Shown: positions 29,464 through 37,591 of the stretch, piece by piece
Position numbering within the stretch: position 1 is the stretch's first letter
Layout of the letters: each line of letters begins with the position of its first letter
Assembly (NCBI RefSeq): GCF_003096835.1
Contig: NZ_QENZ01000004.1
Location: 372,001-436,000 of the forward strand
DNA from: Balneicella halophila
GTDB taxonomy: Bacteria > Bacteroidota > Bacteroidia > Bacteroidales > Balneicellaceae
Direction of reading: 5' to 3'
DNA length: 64,000 bases
Notes under the pieces: model-generated
Told to the model about the DNA's origin: nothing
The model's database searches: none
What the model saw: the letters and a program-made list of their open reading frames with translations, nothing else
Translations under genes and position numbers: made by a program

Positions 29464-30630
29464 TTAAATTGTTTGGTTTTTTAGTTTCATAACTCCACTG
29501 CCTATGCCTACAGCGTAAAATTCAGGGAAAATACCCATCTCATTTTCGTAGGCTTTACTTACTTTTTCTTTATATTCTTCGATACTGTTTTTATGTAATA
29601 AAGTAACTGTACAGCCTCCAAAGCCTGCACCTGTCATTCTACTTCCGATAACGCCATTTGTCTTTCTGCCTTCATAGACTAATGTATCTAAAGCTTTTCC
29701 GGTAACTTCATAATCATCTCTCAATGAATCATGAGAAGCGTTCATTAATTCTCCAAATCCTTTCAAATCATTTGCTTTTAAAAGCTCTATGGCTTTTTCT
29801 ACTCGTGCTTGTTCCGTAACAACATGTCTGGCTTTTTTATAGATAGTAATATCCTCAAATTTATCTTTTATGCTTTCTAAGTCTTTGATGTTTAGGTCGC
29901 ATAAGTTTTTCACATCAAAATGTTGTTTTACTATTTTTAGTGCTTTATTACATTCAGCTAAACGCTCGTTGTATTTTGAGTCAGAGAGTTTACGTTTCGA
30001 GTTTGTGTTGCTTATGAGTAATGAATATTCATTAAGGACAACGGGAACATACTCATAAGATAAAGAGTTACAATCTAGTGCTATAGCATGTTCTTCTTTA
30101 CCCATTCCTACAGCAAACTGATCCATTATGCCACAATTTACACCGATGTATTTGTTTTCCACTTGCTGGGATAATTTAACCAAATCAACAGTATCTAAAT
30201 TCATATTTGCGATGTCATTTAGAGCATAGGCAGTAACCAATTCAATTGATGCTGATGATGATAATCCGGAGCTGTTAGGAATTGTCCCATAATATAGAAT
30301 TTCCATACCTGAAAATTTACCACCTTTTTCCTGTAGCGATTTTAAAATTCCAATAGGATAGTCAAACCATTCGTTGGTCTTTTCTAAATCGTTTAAAGCA
30401 GTTTCGAGTTTATCTTCAAAATTTAAGCTTTGCAACAATATCTTATCATCATTTCGTTTACGAAGTGCTAAATAAGTACCTACTGTCAATGCACAAGGGA
30501 ATACCAAGCCCCCATTATAGTCAATGTGTTCTCCGATTAAATTGACACGTCCGGGAGCGAAATAGATTTCATCTGCTATAGTATTATAGCGTTTCTCAAA
30601 TTCGTCATTAAGTTTTTTGAAAATTTCCAT
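29464..30630 (-). CDS. galK: Galactokinase
   Basis: GalK phosphorylates galactose to galactose 1-phosphate. The 388-residue GHMP kinase has the galactokinase signature GRVNLIGEHIDYNGG (about 27-41), the ATP loop NSSGLSSSASIE (about 125-136), the catalytic region CGIMDQFAVGMG, and SRMTGAGFGGCTV (about 343-355). It is 6 bases downstream of the GntR-type regulator and 3 bases upstream of the symporter, so it is tightly operonic. No galT or galM accompanies it in this window. Confidence 0.95.
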   Translation of the reverse strand: MEIFKKLNDEFEKRYNTIADEIYFAPGRVNLIGEHIDYNGGLVFPCALTVGTYLALRKRNDDKILLQSLNFEDKLETALNDLEKTNEWFDYPIGILKSLQEKGGKFSGMEILYYGTIPNSSGLSSSASIELVTAYALNDIANMNLDTVDLVKLSQQVENKYIGVNCGIMDQFAVGMGKEEHAIALDCNSLSYEYVPVVLNEYSLLISNTNSKRKLSDSKYNERLAECNKALKIVKQHFDVKNLCDLNIKDLESIKDKFEDITIYKKARHVVTEQARVEKAIELLKANDLKGFGELMNASHDSLRDDYEVTGKALDTLVYEGRKTNGVIGSRMTGAGFGGCTVTLLHKNSIEEYKEKVSKAYENEMGIFPEFYAVGIGSGVMKLKNQTI

Positions 30631-30636
30631 AACAGT

Positions 30637-31623
30637 TTATATAGATTTTCTAATTATTAGTGATGAGGGGTTATGTATATTTGTTTTTATGTTCTCTTTT
30701 ATTATCTTAGTAATATTATGTCCCATTTCTATAAAATCCGTTGATATAGTTGTGATTCCATCTGCCACGACTTCTTTCAACAGAGTATCATTGTAGGAGA
30801 TAATGCCCATATCTTTACCTAATTCCCATTGATGTTTTTTTGCAAACTTTACCAGCTCAATTAAATACCTGTCATTAGGAGTGATATATAAATTGCCTTT
30901 ATTCATTATTGTATCGTTGAAGGATGAAAAGATGACGTAGGGGAAATCGTAATCCGTACAGAATTTTATAAAACCATTTAATTGCCCTTTAGGTTCTTTA
31001 CCTCCAGGGTAAATCATACAAAGTTTTTGGTATTTGTTTAGTAATGATTTTGCAGACGTTAAACCATTATATATATCTTCTTCAAAATTTTGATAAACTG
31101 ATGAATATATGCTGTTAAGTATTGTATTAGACTGGTCGAGTATATAGGTTCGCTGTGTTGGTAATACTGATAAAATTTTGTGTACAGACTCAAATTGACA
31201 AGGCATAATAATGTAGTGGCTGTAATTACCGACACTGTTGTTTATCAACTGGGAAAATGTTGTAATGTTGAAGTGGTGAAAATAAATATCTGTAGTAGCA
31301 TTTTCTCCTAAATTATCAATAATAGAAGAGTATAAATCCTCTTTAAATGAATTGAATTCATCGAATAATATAAAAACATTTAAATTTTGATTAAAATCTA
31401 ATGAAGATAAAAAATAACCTTTGCCAGGGACAGATTTAATTATTCCCTTTGATTTCATGATTTTATAAGCAGCTAATGCAGTATCTCTTGAAATTTGAAA
31501 AGTTTTTGCGATGCTATTTAAAGAAGGAAGTTTTTCTCCAACACTTAAATTTCCTTCATGTGCTGAGTTTATTATAAAATCTATAACTTTTTGATAATGC
31601 GGAATGGAAGAATCGTTATGCAT
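30637..31623 (-). CDS. GntR-family transcriptional regulator with a sugar-binding-type effector domain
   Basis: A 328-residue protein. Residues about 8-75 are a GntR winged helix-turn-helix: VGEKLPSLNSIAKTFQISRD and then a wing with PGKGYFL. Residues about 80-325 resemble the periplasmic-binding/LacI-type effector domain used by AraR-like GntR proteins (YPGGKEPKGQLNGF, GIISYNDT). It heads the galK-symporter-porin operon, so it very likely controls its own operon in response to galactose or a derivative. Two tandem copies of a 10-bp sequence lie 43-62 bases upstream of its start. Confidence 0.87.
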   Translation of the reverse strand: MHNDSSIPHYQKVIDFIINSAHEGNLSVGEKLPSLNSIAKTFQISRDTALAAYKIMKSKGIIKSVPGKGYFLSSLDFNQNLNVFILFDEFNSFKEDLYSSIIDNLGENATTDIYFHHFNITTFSQLINNSVGNYSHYIIMPCQFESVHKILSVLPTQRTYILDQSNTILNSIYSSVYQNFEEDIYNGLTSAKSLLNKYQKLCMIYPGGKEPKGQLNGFIKFCTDYDFPYVIFSSFNDTIMNKGNLYITPNDRYLIELVKFAKKHQWELGKDMGIISYNDTLLKEVVADGITTISTDFIEMGHNITKIIKENIKTNIHNPSSLIIRKSI

Positions 31624-31665
31624 AACACCAAAAATTAATTGTTAGGGTATAAAAATACATAAATT

Positions 31666-31685
31666 CAACCAGTTGCAACCAGTTG
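31666..31685 (-). promoter_or_regulatory. Tandem 10-bp operator upstream of the sugar operon
   Basis: CAACCAGTTG occurs twice in exact tandem (31666-31675 and 31676-31685). Each copy has palindromic arms CAAC/GTTG, and the two centres are exactly 10 bp, one helical turn, apart. On the minus strand a TATTTTTA -7-like element follows 8 bases downstream, so the repeats overlap the expected -33 region, a position suited to repression. The likely ligand is the GntR-type regulator encoded next to it. Confidence 0.65.
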
Positions 31686-31776
31686 GATTGTTAAAAATTT
31701 AACTAAATGTTGGAAAACATATTCCGTTAAGTAAAAGTTTTATCAATAAAAGTATTATTGAGATAAAAGAAAAAAA

Positions 31777-32388
31777 CTAGAAGATTGATATAAGTTCATG
31801 AATAAAATGCTGTAATAAACCGGGTTTTAAAATCATGGGTAAAACAAAACCGAAAACTGCGCCTAACAAGTGTGCATCGTGTGCCACTTGATCAGTATTT
31901 TGTTTCGTCATTTTGTAAGAATAATATAAATATCCGATGCCAAATAAAATGCCTGGTATAGGGATGATGCCAAAGAAATAAAGCAATTCCCAAGGAGCAA
32001 AAAATATGAAGGCAAAGAGAACAGCTGAAACAGCACCTGATGCACCTACTGCGTTGTAATTATAGTTGTTTTTATGTTTCTCGAGACTCCAAAAATTAGA
32101 AACAACTATTCCTCCAAAATAGAGCAATATATAGAATAGTGTAGACATTTGCCCGAAATAAAATGAAAAATAATACTCCACTGCTCTACCAAAAAAGTAC
32201 AGAACAAACATATTTACTAATAAATGCGTCCAATCTACATGAACGAAAGCATGGGTTATCATGCGATAATACTGCTTGTCTTTCCTTACCATTACTGGAT
32301 TGAACTTTAGTTTTTGAAACAGTTCGTGGTTCTGAAAGCATAAAAATGAAACTAAAACTGTTAGTGCTATAATGATATATGTAATCAT
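31777..32388 (-). CDS. Rhomboid family intramembrane serine protease (second)
   Basis: A 203-residue membrane protein of about six helices with the rhomboid landmarks HLLVNM (the oxyanion Asn), GASGAVSAVL (catalytic Ser) and DAHLLGAVFG (catalytic His). It is a compact GlpG-like six-helix form without the acidic tail seen in the rhomboid at 3619. It begins 10 bases after the DAHP synthase/chorismate mutase stop and is probably co-transcribed, though a functional link is not evident. Confidence 0.88.
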   Translation of the reverse strand: MITYIIIALTVLVSFLCFQNHELFQKLKFNPVMVRKDKQYYRMITHAFVHVDWTHLLVNMFVLYFFGRAVEYYFSFYFGQMSTLFYILLYFGGIVVSNFWSLEKHKNNYNYNAVGASGAVSAVLFAFIFFAPWELLYFFGIIPIPGILFGIGYLYYSYKMTKQNTDQVAHDAHLLGAVFGFVLPMILKPGLLQHFIHELISIF

Positions 32389-32398
32389 AATTTATGTG

Positions 32399-33469
32399 TT
32401 ATTTATTCATGGTTTTATTTTGATGACGGATAGATTCCTCGTGTACGTTCGTAAAGATGGTTTTTACAAACTTTTCAGTCAAACCAAGGTCAATTGCTTG
32501 ACGTATTCTTTTGGTTAATATTTCATCAAAGCGGTCAGCTTGAAAAATGGTAACATTATGTTCTTTTTTATACTGACCAATTTGCGAGGCTATTTGCATG
32601 CGCTCAGATAAAATTTCTAAGATTGTATCATCTAATTCATCTATTTGTTTGCGTAAGTCTGCTAGATCTTCTGTAGTTACTTTTTCATCTCTTAAAATTA
32701 AGTCTGACAGGATAGAGCCTAGAGTTTCCGGTGTTATCTGCTGTGACGCATCACTTAGCGCATTGTCAGGATCAATATGCGATTCTATCATTAAGCCATC
32801 AAAATTCAGATCCAACGCTTGTTGAGATATGGGGCTAATGAGTTCACGCTTGCCTCCGATATGACTGGGGTCACAAAATAAGGGAATGTCACGTATTTGC
32901 AGACGAAGCTCTATGGGGATATGCCATTTGGGATTATTTCGATATAGCGATTTGTTGTAAACATTGAATCCGCGGTGAATAGCAACTATACGCTTGATTC
33001 CTGTTTGGTTAATACGTTCTATGGCTCCAATCCAAAGATTAATATCCGGATTTATTGGATTTTTTATCATTATAGGTATATCAACTCCCTTCAGTGCGTC
33101 AGCAATTTCTTGTACGGCAAATGGGTTAACTGTAGTACGTGCTCCTATCCAAAGAATATCAATATCATGCTTTAGTGCATCTTCAACATGTTGGCTATTA
33201 GCAACTTCAGTGCTAGTATACATGCCTAATTCTTTTTTTACAGTTTGCAACCAAGCTAATCCTTTTTTCCCAACACCTTCAAATGAATTTGGACGGGTAC
33301 GGGGTTTCCATATACCTGCACGGAATATCTGGACATCTTGCTTTTGCAGTTTTTTTGCAGTTTTAAGTACTTGTTCTTCACTTTCTGCGCTACAAGGTCC
33401 TGCTATCACTATGGGGCGTTCGGTATCCAGTCCTGACAATGTGAATGGCATCAAATCTAATTCAATCAT
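32399..33469 (-). CDS. Bifunctional DAHP synthase / type II chorismate mutase
   Basis: Residues about 1-250 are a KDPG-aldolase-like (class I beta) 3-deoxy-7-phosphoheptulonate synthase: IAGPCSAES, FRAGIWKPRTRPNSFEG, IMIKNP and CDPSHIGGKRELI. Residues about 265-350 are an AroQ-type chorismate mutase (LRKQIDELDDTILEILSERM, IGQYKKE). The fusion makes the first shikimate-pathway step sensitive to prephenate or chorismate and directs flux to phenylalanine and tyrosine. A leader with a small open frame and a terminator-like hairpin precedes it (33532-33648), suggesting attenuation. Rhomboid follows after 10 bases. Confidence 0.94.
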   Translation of the reverse strand: MIELDLMPFTLSGLDTERPIVIAGPCSAESEEQVLKTAKKLQKQDVQIFRAGIWKPRTRPNSFEGVGKKGLAWLQTVKKELGMYTSTEVANSQHVEDALKHDIDILWIGARTTVNPFAVQEIADALKGVDIPIMIKNPINPDINLWIGAIERINQTGIKRIVAIHRGFNVYNKSLYRNNPKWHIPIELRLQIRDIPLFCDPSHIGGKRELISPISQQALDLNFDGLMIESHIDPDNALSDASQQITPETLGSILSDLILRDEKVTTEDLADLRKQIDELDDTILEILSERMQIASQIGQYKKEHNVTIFQADRFDEILTKRIRQAIDLGLTEKFVKTIFTNVHEESIRHQNKTMNK

Positions 33470-33531
33470 AGGTTAATTAGCGTTTATTGCTTTTAATTTT
33501 ATGGTAGTATATTGTAATTTCAGATAGCATC

Positions 33532-33648
33532 TTATTTTTTTATAGAATTCAATAGTATACAAAAATCTCGCCCAATACAGAACGAGATAGTAGGTGTAAA
33601 TTGAATTGTCGCATTTGTAAAAATAAAACTTTTATTTTTAAATTCCAT
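33532..33648 (-). CDS. Possible leader peptide of the DAHP synthase gene (38 codons)
   Basis: An ATG-started 38-codon frame with six phenylalanines (residues 3, 8, 10, 17, 23 and 29), ending 62 bases upstream of the DAHP synthase ATG. Phenylalanine is an end product of that pathway. The terminator-like hairpin lies inside the frame. In AT-rich DNA, TTT codons are common, so the enrichment is only suggestive, and no consensus promoter or strong ribosome-binding site is visible before it. Confidence 0.3.
   Translation of the reverse strand: MEFKNKSFIFTNATIQFTPTISFCIGRDFCILLNSIKK
33560..33588 (-). promoter_or_regulatory. Terminator-like hairpin (attenuator) in the DAHP synthase leader
   Basis: On the minus strand ATCTCGTTC (33588-33580) pairs with GGGCGAGAT (33573-33565), nine pairs including two G-U, with a 6-base loop. 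Five T follow, including the last stem base. No minus-strand gene lies upstream (mscS is divergent), so the hairpin can only act on the DAHP synthase message, about 90 bases ahead of its start. Confidence 0.5.
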
Positions 33649-33734
33649 ATTGCTTCTATTTATGCTTTATTTTCACTCTCAATAAAAAGCCAGATAAGCT
33701 GTTTGATATTGTTATGTTTTGGAATGGCTTTTGT

Positions 33735-33742
33735 TATCTTTG
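33735..33742 (+). promoter_or_regulatory. Promoter -7 element TATCTTTG for the mechanosensitive channel gene
   Basis: A perfect TATCTTTG ends 30 bases before ATG 33773. It rules out the longer reading frame beginning at 33719. Confidence 0.7.
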
Positions 33743-33772
33743 CAACACATTATTAAGCTAAAAAAACATCAG

Positions 33773-35047
33773 ATGGAAGAGTATTTGATACAAATAAAAG
33801 ACTACACCATTGAGTTAATTAAGGAGTTTGGGCTAGGACAAGGATGGGCAGTTTTCTTACAATCAACTATTGCAGTAGTTTGTATCTTAATTTTTGCTTG
33901 GTTTATAGATAAGATGGCGACATTGCTAATGAGACGCCTTCTGCCAAAAGTCGTTGGCAAAACCAAAAACAAATGGGATGATATCTTCTTAGAAAACAAG
34001 GTGTTTGCAAAGTTTGCCCACTATCTTCCAGGTATTGCAATGGTTTATTTAAACCCGTTGGTTAGTTCTCAAGGATTTCAAGGGGTAATAATGAATTTGA
34101 TTAAAGTTTATTTTGTCATAGTAACTTTAATTTTCATCAATTCTCTCATAGATGCAGTAGGAGATATTTATGCAAAAATTAAACGACAAAAGGTTGCAGG
34201 CATTAAAATCTATCTACAGCTTCTGAAAGTGTTGCTTTTGTCGTTAGGTGCCATTTGGGTGATTTCCATATTCGCAAGCAAAAATTTCATGGAAATTCTA
34301 AAAGGATTAGGGGCAATGGCAACGATTCTTTTAATTGTTTACAAGGATACAATTATGGGATTTGTCGCGGGAATTCAGTTATCTGCCAATAAAATGGTGA
34401 AAGTCGGAGACTGGGTTTCTATTCCGCAAGATAATGCTGATGGTACTGTTATAGACATCACTCTGAATACTGTGAAGGTTCAAAACTGGGACCAAACCAT
34501 TACGACAGTTCCAACCTACTCATTGATGTCAGAGTCTTTTACAAACTGGAAAGGAATGGAACAGTCTGGCGGACGACGTATAAAACGCTCTGTGAATATA
34601 GATATGGATTCCATTCGTTTTCTTTCAAAAGAAGAGATTGAATATTATAAAAGGTTTGAATTGCTAGTAGATTACATTAGTGAAAAAGAAGAGGAAATAA
34701 ATAAGATAAATGAAGGGGTGACAGAATATGTAAATCAAAAAAGGCTGACGAATATAGGGACGTTCAGGAAATATATTGAAAATTATTTAAAACAGACGAA
34801 CTACCCAAATTTAAACATGACTTTTATTGTTCGCCAACTGCAATCAACTGAAAAGGGTGTGCCGATTGAAATCTACTTTTTCAGCAAGGAGAAAGCATGG
34901 GAAAAATATGAGGGGGTACAGTCAGATATTTTTGACCATATTTTTGCGATGGTTCCAGAGTTTGATCTTCGTATCTTCCAAACACCTACAAGTAATAGTA
35001 TTTTAAAATTAGTAAGAACACAAGAATCTTTACAAAATAAGATATAA
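33773..35047 (+). CDS. MscS-family mechanosensitive ion channel
   Basis: A 424-residue protein with three to five N-terminal membrane helices (about 20-200). The pore-lining/beta-domain signature follows: GLGAMATILLIVYKDTIMGF then VKVGDWVSIPQDNADGTVID and TTVPTYSLM. The C-terminal cytosolic part (about 300-424) is longer than in E. coli MscS, with a Glu/Lys-rich segment (SEKEEEINKINEG), as in the YbdG/MscM-like branch. It probably releases solutes on osmotic downshock. ATG 33773 follows its promoter at a normal distance. Confidence 0.88.
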   Translation: MEEYLIQIKDYTIELIKEFGLGQGWAVFLQSTIAVVCILIFAWFIDKMATLLMRRLLPKVVGKTKNKWDDIFLENKVFAKFAHYLPGIAMVYLNPLVSSQGFQGVIMNLIKVYFVIVTLIFINSLIDAVGDIYAKIKRQKVAGIKIYLQLLKVLLLSLGAIWVISIFASKNFMEILKGLGAMATILLIVYKDTIMGFVAGIQLSANKMVKVGDWVSIPQDNADGTVIDITLNTVKVQNWDQTITTVPTYSLMSESFTNWKGMEQSGGRRIKRSVNIDMDSIRFLSKEEIEYYKRFELLVDYISEKEEEINKINEGVTEYVNQKRLTNIGTFRKYIENYLKQTNYPNLNMTFIVRQLQSTEKGVPIEIYFFSKEKAWEKYEGVQSDIFDHIFAMVPEFDLRIFQTPTSNSILKLVRTQESLQNKI

Positions 35048-35070
35048 TTATCAACAGAAGGTTTTCCAAC

Positions 35071-35105
35071 AAAAAAGAGGATTAACCCAGTTAATCCTCT
35101 TTTTT
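35071..35105. terminator. Bidirectional terminator between the channel and transhydrogenase-like genes
   Basis: AAAAAAGAGGATTAAC (35071-35086) and GTTAATCCTCTTTTTT (35090-35105) form a 16-bp stem with a 3-base loop, T-tracts on both strands. Confidence 0.92.
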
Positions 35106-35125
35106 GTTTCTATATTGATATGAGT

Positions 35126-36610
35126 TTAATTGTTCATTTCAGCTTGTAACTTTTTATGCATAGAAGCAGCGGCGTCTCTACCGTCACCCATAGCAAGAAT
35201 CACTGTAGCACCTCCTCTTACAATATCTCCTCCTGCATAGATATCTTCAACTGAACTTTGTCGAGTCTCTTCAGATACTTCAATAGTTCCCCATTTACTA
35301 ATATCTAATCCTTTTACAGAATTTGGAATAATAGGGTTGGGTGATACCCCAATAGCCATAATAGCTACATCAATTGGTATGATTTCAGTTTTACCTTCTA
35401 TAGGTATAGGACGTCGTCTACCAGAAGCATCTGGCTCTCCTAACTCCATATGTTGAACTTTTACCGCATTAAGTTTTCCGCTCTCATGTAAAAATTCAAT
35501 AGGATTTTTAAGCGTGTTGAAGAAAACGCCTTCCTGCTTAGCGTGATGTACTTCCTCAGCACGTGCTGGTAATTGTTCTAATGAACGTCTATATATAATC
35601 ATCGCATTCTCTGCCCCCATACGGATTGCTGTACGTACGGCATCCATAGCTGTGTTACCTCCACCTATGACAGCCACATTTTTACCTTTGATGACTGGTG
35701 TGTCAGCTTCTGCACTACCGGCAAACATTAGATTTACACGGGTTAAGTATTCATTTGCTGATAAAACACCATTCACGTTTTCTCCTGGTATATTCATGAA
35801 TCTAGGTAAACCGGCACCACTAGCTACATAGAATGATTTAAACCCTTGTTCGCGTAACTGCTCGATAGTTTGAGTCTGTCCAACTATGAAGTTTGTTTCG
35901 AATTTCACACCCATACGTTTCAAACTTTCAATTTCAACATCAACCAAGCTATTTGGAAGTCGGAATTCTGGAATACCATATTTTAAAACTCCACCGATTT
36001 CGTGTAAAGCTTCAAATACAGTAACGTCATAGCCAAACTTGACCATATCACCGGCAAATGCCAAACCCGAAGGTCCAGAACCGACAACACCTACTTTAAT
36101 TCCATTGCTTGGCGCAACTTCTTGTACAACTTTTTCATCAGAATTGTTTTCATAATCAGCAGCATAACGCTCTAGATGTCCTATGGCTACAGCTGGCTTA
36201 TTCAATTTTAGAGTATAAAAACAATTAGCTTCACACTGCTTTTCTTGAGGACAAACACGCCCACATGCAGCTGGTAAAGCACTTGACTCTTTAAGTGTAG
36301 CAATTGCCTTTAAAGGTTCTTCATTTTCAATGTGTTTAATAAACTTTGGAATGTTAATTCCAACCGGGCATCCATCTATACAAGTCGGATTTGCACAATC
36401 CATACAGCGTTTAGCTTCTTCCACTGCCATTTCTTTAGTCAATCCTTTGTTTACTTCTGTAGTTTGACTTTTGCTTCGTACCATTGGTGGTACTTCAGGC
36501 ATTTCTACACGCTCTTTTGCAATACGTTCTTTAGCTTTTATATTCTTTCTCAAGGCAACTCGCCACTCTTCATTACGTAGTTCTTTATAGTAATCTAAAG
36601 ATTGTTTCAT
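35126..36610 (-). CDS. nfnB: NfnB/GltD-like FAD-dependent NADPH oxidoreductase, large subunit of an NfnAB-type transhydrogenase
   Basis: A 494-residue protein of the glutamate synthase small-subunit family. Two [4Fe-4S] sites are near the N-terminus: C69, C72, C77 and C81; C116, C120, C126 and C130. The FAD Rossmann motif VGVVGSGPSGLAFAG is at about 173-187, and the NADPH motif VAVIGGGNTAMDA at about 320. Alone it could be read as GltD. No glutamate synthase large subunit is adjacent, whereas the SudB/NfnA-type partner lies immediately upstream. The pair therefore fits the electron-bifurcating NADH-dependent ferredoxin:NADP+ oxidoreductase or sulfide dehydrogenase SudAB. Bifurcation itself is inferred. 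Confidence 0.8.
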   Translation of the reverse strand: MKQSLDYYKELRNEEWRVALRKNIKAKERIAKERVEMPEVPPMVRSKSQTTEVNKGLTKEMAVEEAKRCMDCANPTCIDGCPVGINIPKFIKHIENEEPLKAIATLKESSALPAACGRVCPQEKQCEANCFYTLKLNKPAVAIGHLERYAADYENNSDEKVVQEVAPSNGIKVGVVGSGPSGLAFAGDMVKFGYDVTVFEALHEIGGVLKYGIPEFRLPNSLVDVEIESLKRMGVKFETNFIVGQTQTIEQLREQGFKSFYVASGAGLPRFMNIPGENVNGVLSANEYLTRVNLMFAGSAEADTPVIKGKNVAVIGGGNTAMDAVRTAIRMGAENAMIIYRRSLEQLPARAEEVHHAKQEGVFFNTLKNPIEFLHESGKLNAVKVQHMELGEPDASGRRRPIPIEGKTEIIPIDVAIMAIGVSPNPIIPNSVKGLDISKWGTIEVSEETRQSSVEDIYAGGDIVRGGATVILAMGDGRDAAASMHKKLQAEMNN

Positions 36611-36646
36611 TTTTCTTACAATATAATTAGTAGGGTAATAAGGCTT

Positions 36647-37480
36647 TTATTTAAGTTTACAACTTTTCTCAAAATTTTCAAGGAGTACATTTTCTTGATC
36701 TTTGTACCCTCCCAAGCGTAGAAGAAATTCGTCAAAGTCAATCTTATGTGCATCAAATTCAGGACCGTCTACGCAAGTAAACTTAGTCTCATCACCTACA
36801 GTAACCCTGCAAGCACCACACATACCTGTACCGTCTACCATAATAGCATTTAAGCTTACCATAGTTGGGATGTTATGTTTTTTAGTTGTCAAAGCACAGA
36901 ATTTCATCATAACTCCTGGTCCAACAGCGATGCACTCATCTATTTTTTCGCGTGCAATAACCTCTTCCATTCCAACAGTTATTAAACCTTTCTTACCTTC
37001 TGTTCCGTCATCAGTCATAATGATGAATTCATCAGAATTTGCTGCTAACTCTTCTTTGAGAATAAGCAAATCTTTACTTCTTGCAGCAAGGATTGTTATT
37101 ACTCGGTTTCCAGCTTCCTTGAAAGCTTTGATTATTGGGAGCATTGGAGCAGCTCCGAGTCCTCCAGCACAAGCCAATATTGTACCAACTTTTTTGATGT
37201 CTGTAGGTCTGCCAAGTGGACCTACCAGGTCAGTAATATATTCACCCTCATTCAAAGCACATATCTTCTTTGATGACACGCCCATTTCCTGAACTACTAA
37301 AGTAATAGTTCCTTTGTCTAAATCAGAATCAACAACCGTTAATGGTATGCGTTCACCTAGCTTTCCAGTACGAGCAATAATAAAATTTCCTGCTTTTCTC
37401 GATGCCGCTATCAGAGGTGCCTCTACCTCAAGACGATAAATTCGTTCGGCTAATTTCTCTTTTTTTACAATTTTGTTCAT
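36647..37480 (-). CDS. nfnA: NfnA/SudB-like FAD/NAD-binding [2Fe-2S] subunit
   Basis: A 277-residue ferredoxin-NADP reductase-fold protein related to dihydroorotate dehydrogenase electron-transfer subunits. It has an FAD-binding barrel (1-95), the NAD motif CAGGLGAAPMLP (104-115) and a C-terminal [2Fe-2S] site with C221, C224 and C236 preceded by Asp216. Three cysteines plus an aspartate match the cluster ligation known for NfnA. The companion large subunit follows after 36 bases. Together they would shuttle electrons between NADH, NADPH and ferredoxin. A consensus promoter lies 24 bases upstream. Confidence 0.82.
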   Translation of the reverse strand: MNKIVKKEKLAERIYRLEVEAPLIAASRKAGNFIIARTGKLGERIPLTVVDSDLDKGTITLVVQEMGVSSKKICALNEGEYITDLVGPLGRPTDIKKVGTILACAGGLGAAPMLPIIKAFKEAGNRVITILAARSKDLLILKEELAANSDEFIIMTDDGTEGKKGLITVGMEEVIAREKIDECIAVGPGVMMKFCALTTKKHNIPTMVSLNAIMVDGTGMCGACRVTVGDETKFTCVDGPEFDAHKIDFDEFLLRLGGYKDQENVLLENFEKSCKLK

Positions 37481-37504
37481 GAATATACAGAGTTAATATT
37501 GGGT

Positions 37505-37512
37505 CAAATGTA
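37505..37512 (-). promoter_or_regulatory. Promoter -7 element TACATTTG for the nfnAB-like operon
   Basis: TACATTTG on the minus strand ends 24 bases before the ATG at 37480. Confidence 0.65.
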
Positions 37513-37534
37513 GAAATTTACCTTTTATTACAAA

Positions 37535-37564
37535 TAAAAAAGCACCTGTTGTACAGATGCCTTT
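37535..37564 (-). terminator. Rho-independent terminator after the DUF4136 lipoprotein gene
   Basis: On the minus strand GCATCTG (37560-37554) pairs with CAGGTGC (37548-37542), with one U-G pair and a 5-base loop, followed by six T. Confidence 0.8.
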
Positions 37565-37591
37565 TCAATTTAGAATAGGTTTAAATAAATA

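Noticed and set aside
32994-33476. 160-codon plus-strand frame opposite DAHP synthase
   Set aside because: Antisense shadow; no family features.
35126-36610. Reading this gene as glutamate synthase small subunit GltD
   Set aside because: Possible by family alone, but the adjacent partner is an NfnA/SudB-type subunit and no gltB is present, so the NfnB reading is preferred.
36702-37292. 196-codon plus-strand frame opposite the NfnA-like gene
   Set aside because: Antisense shadow of a gene with clear FAD, NAD and [2Fe-2S] motifs.
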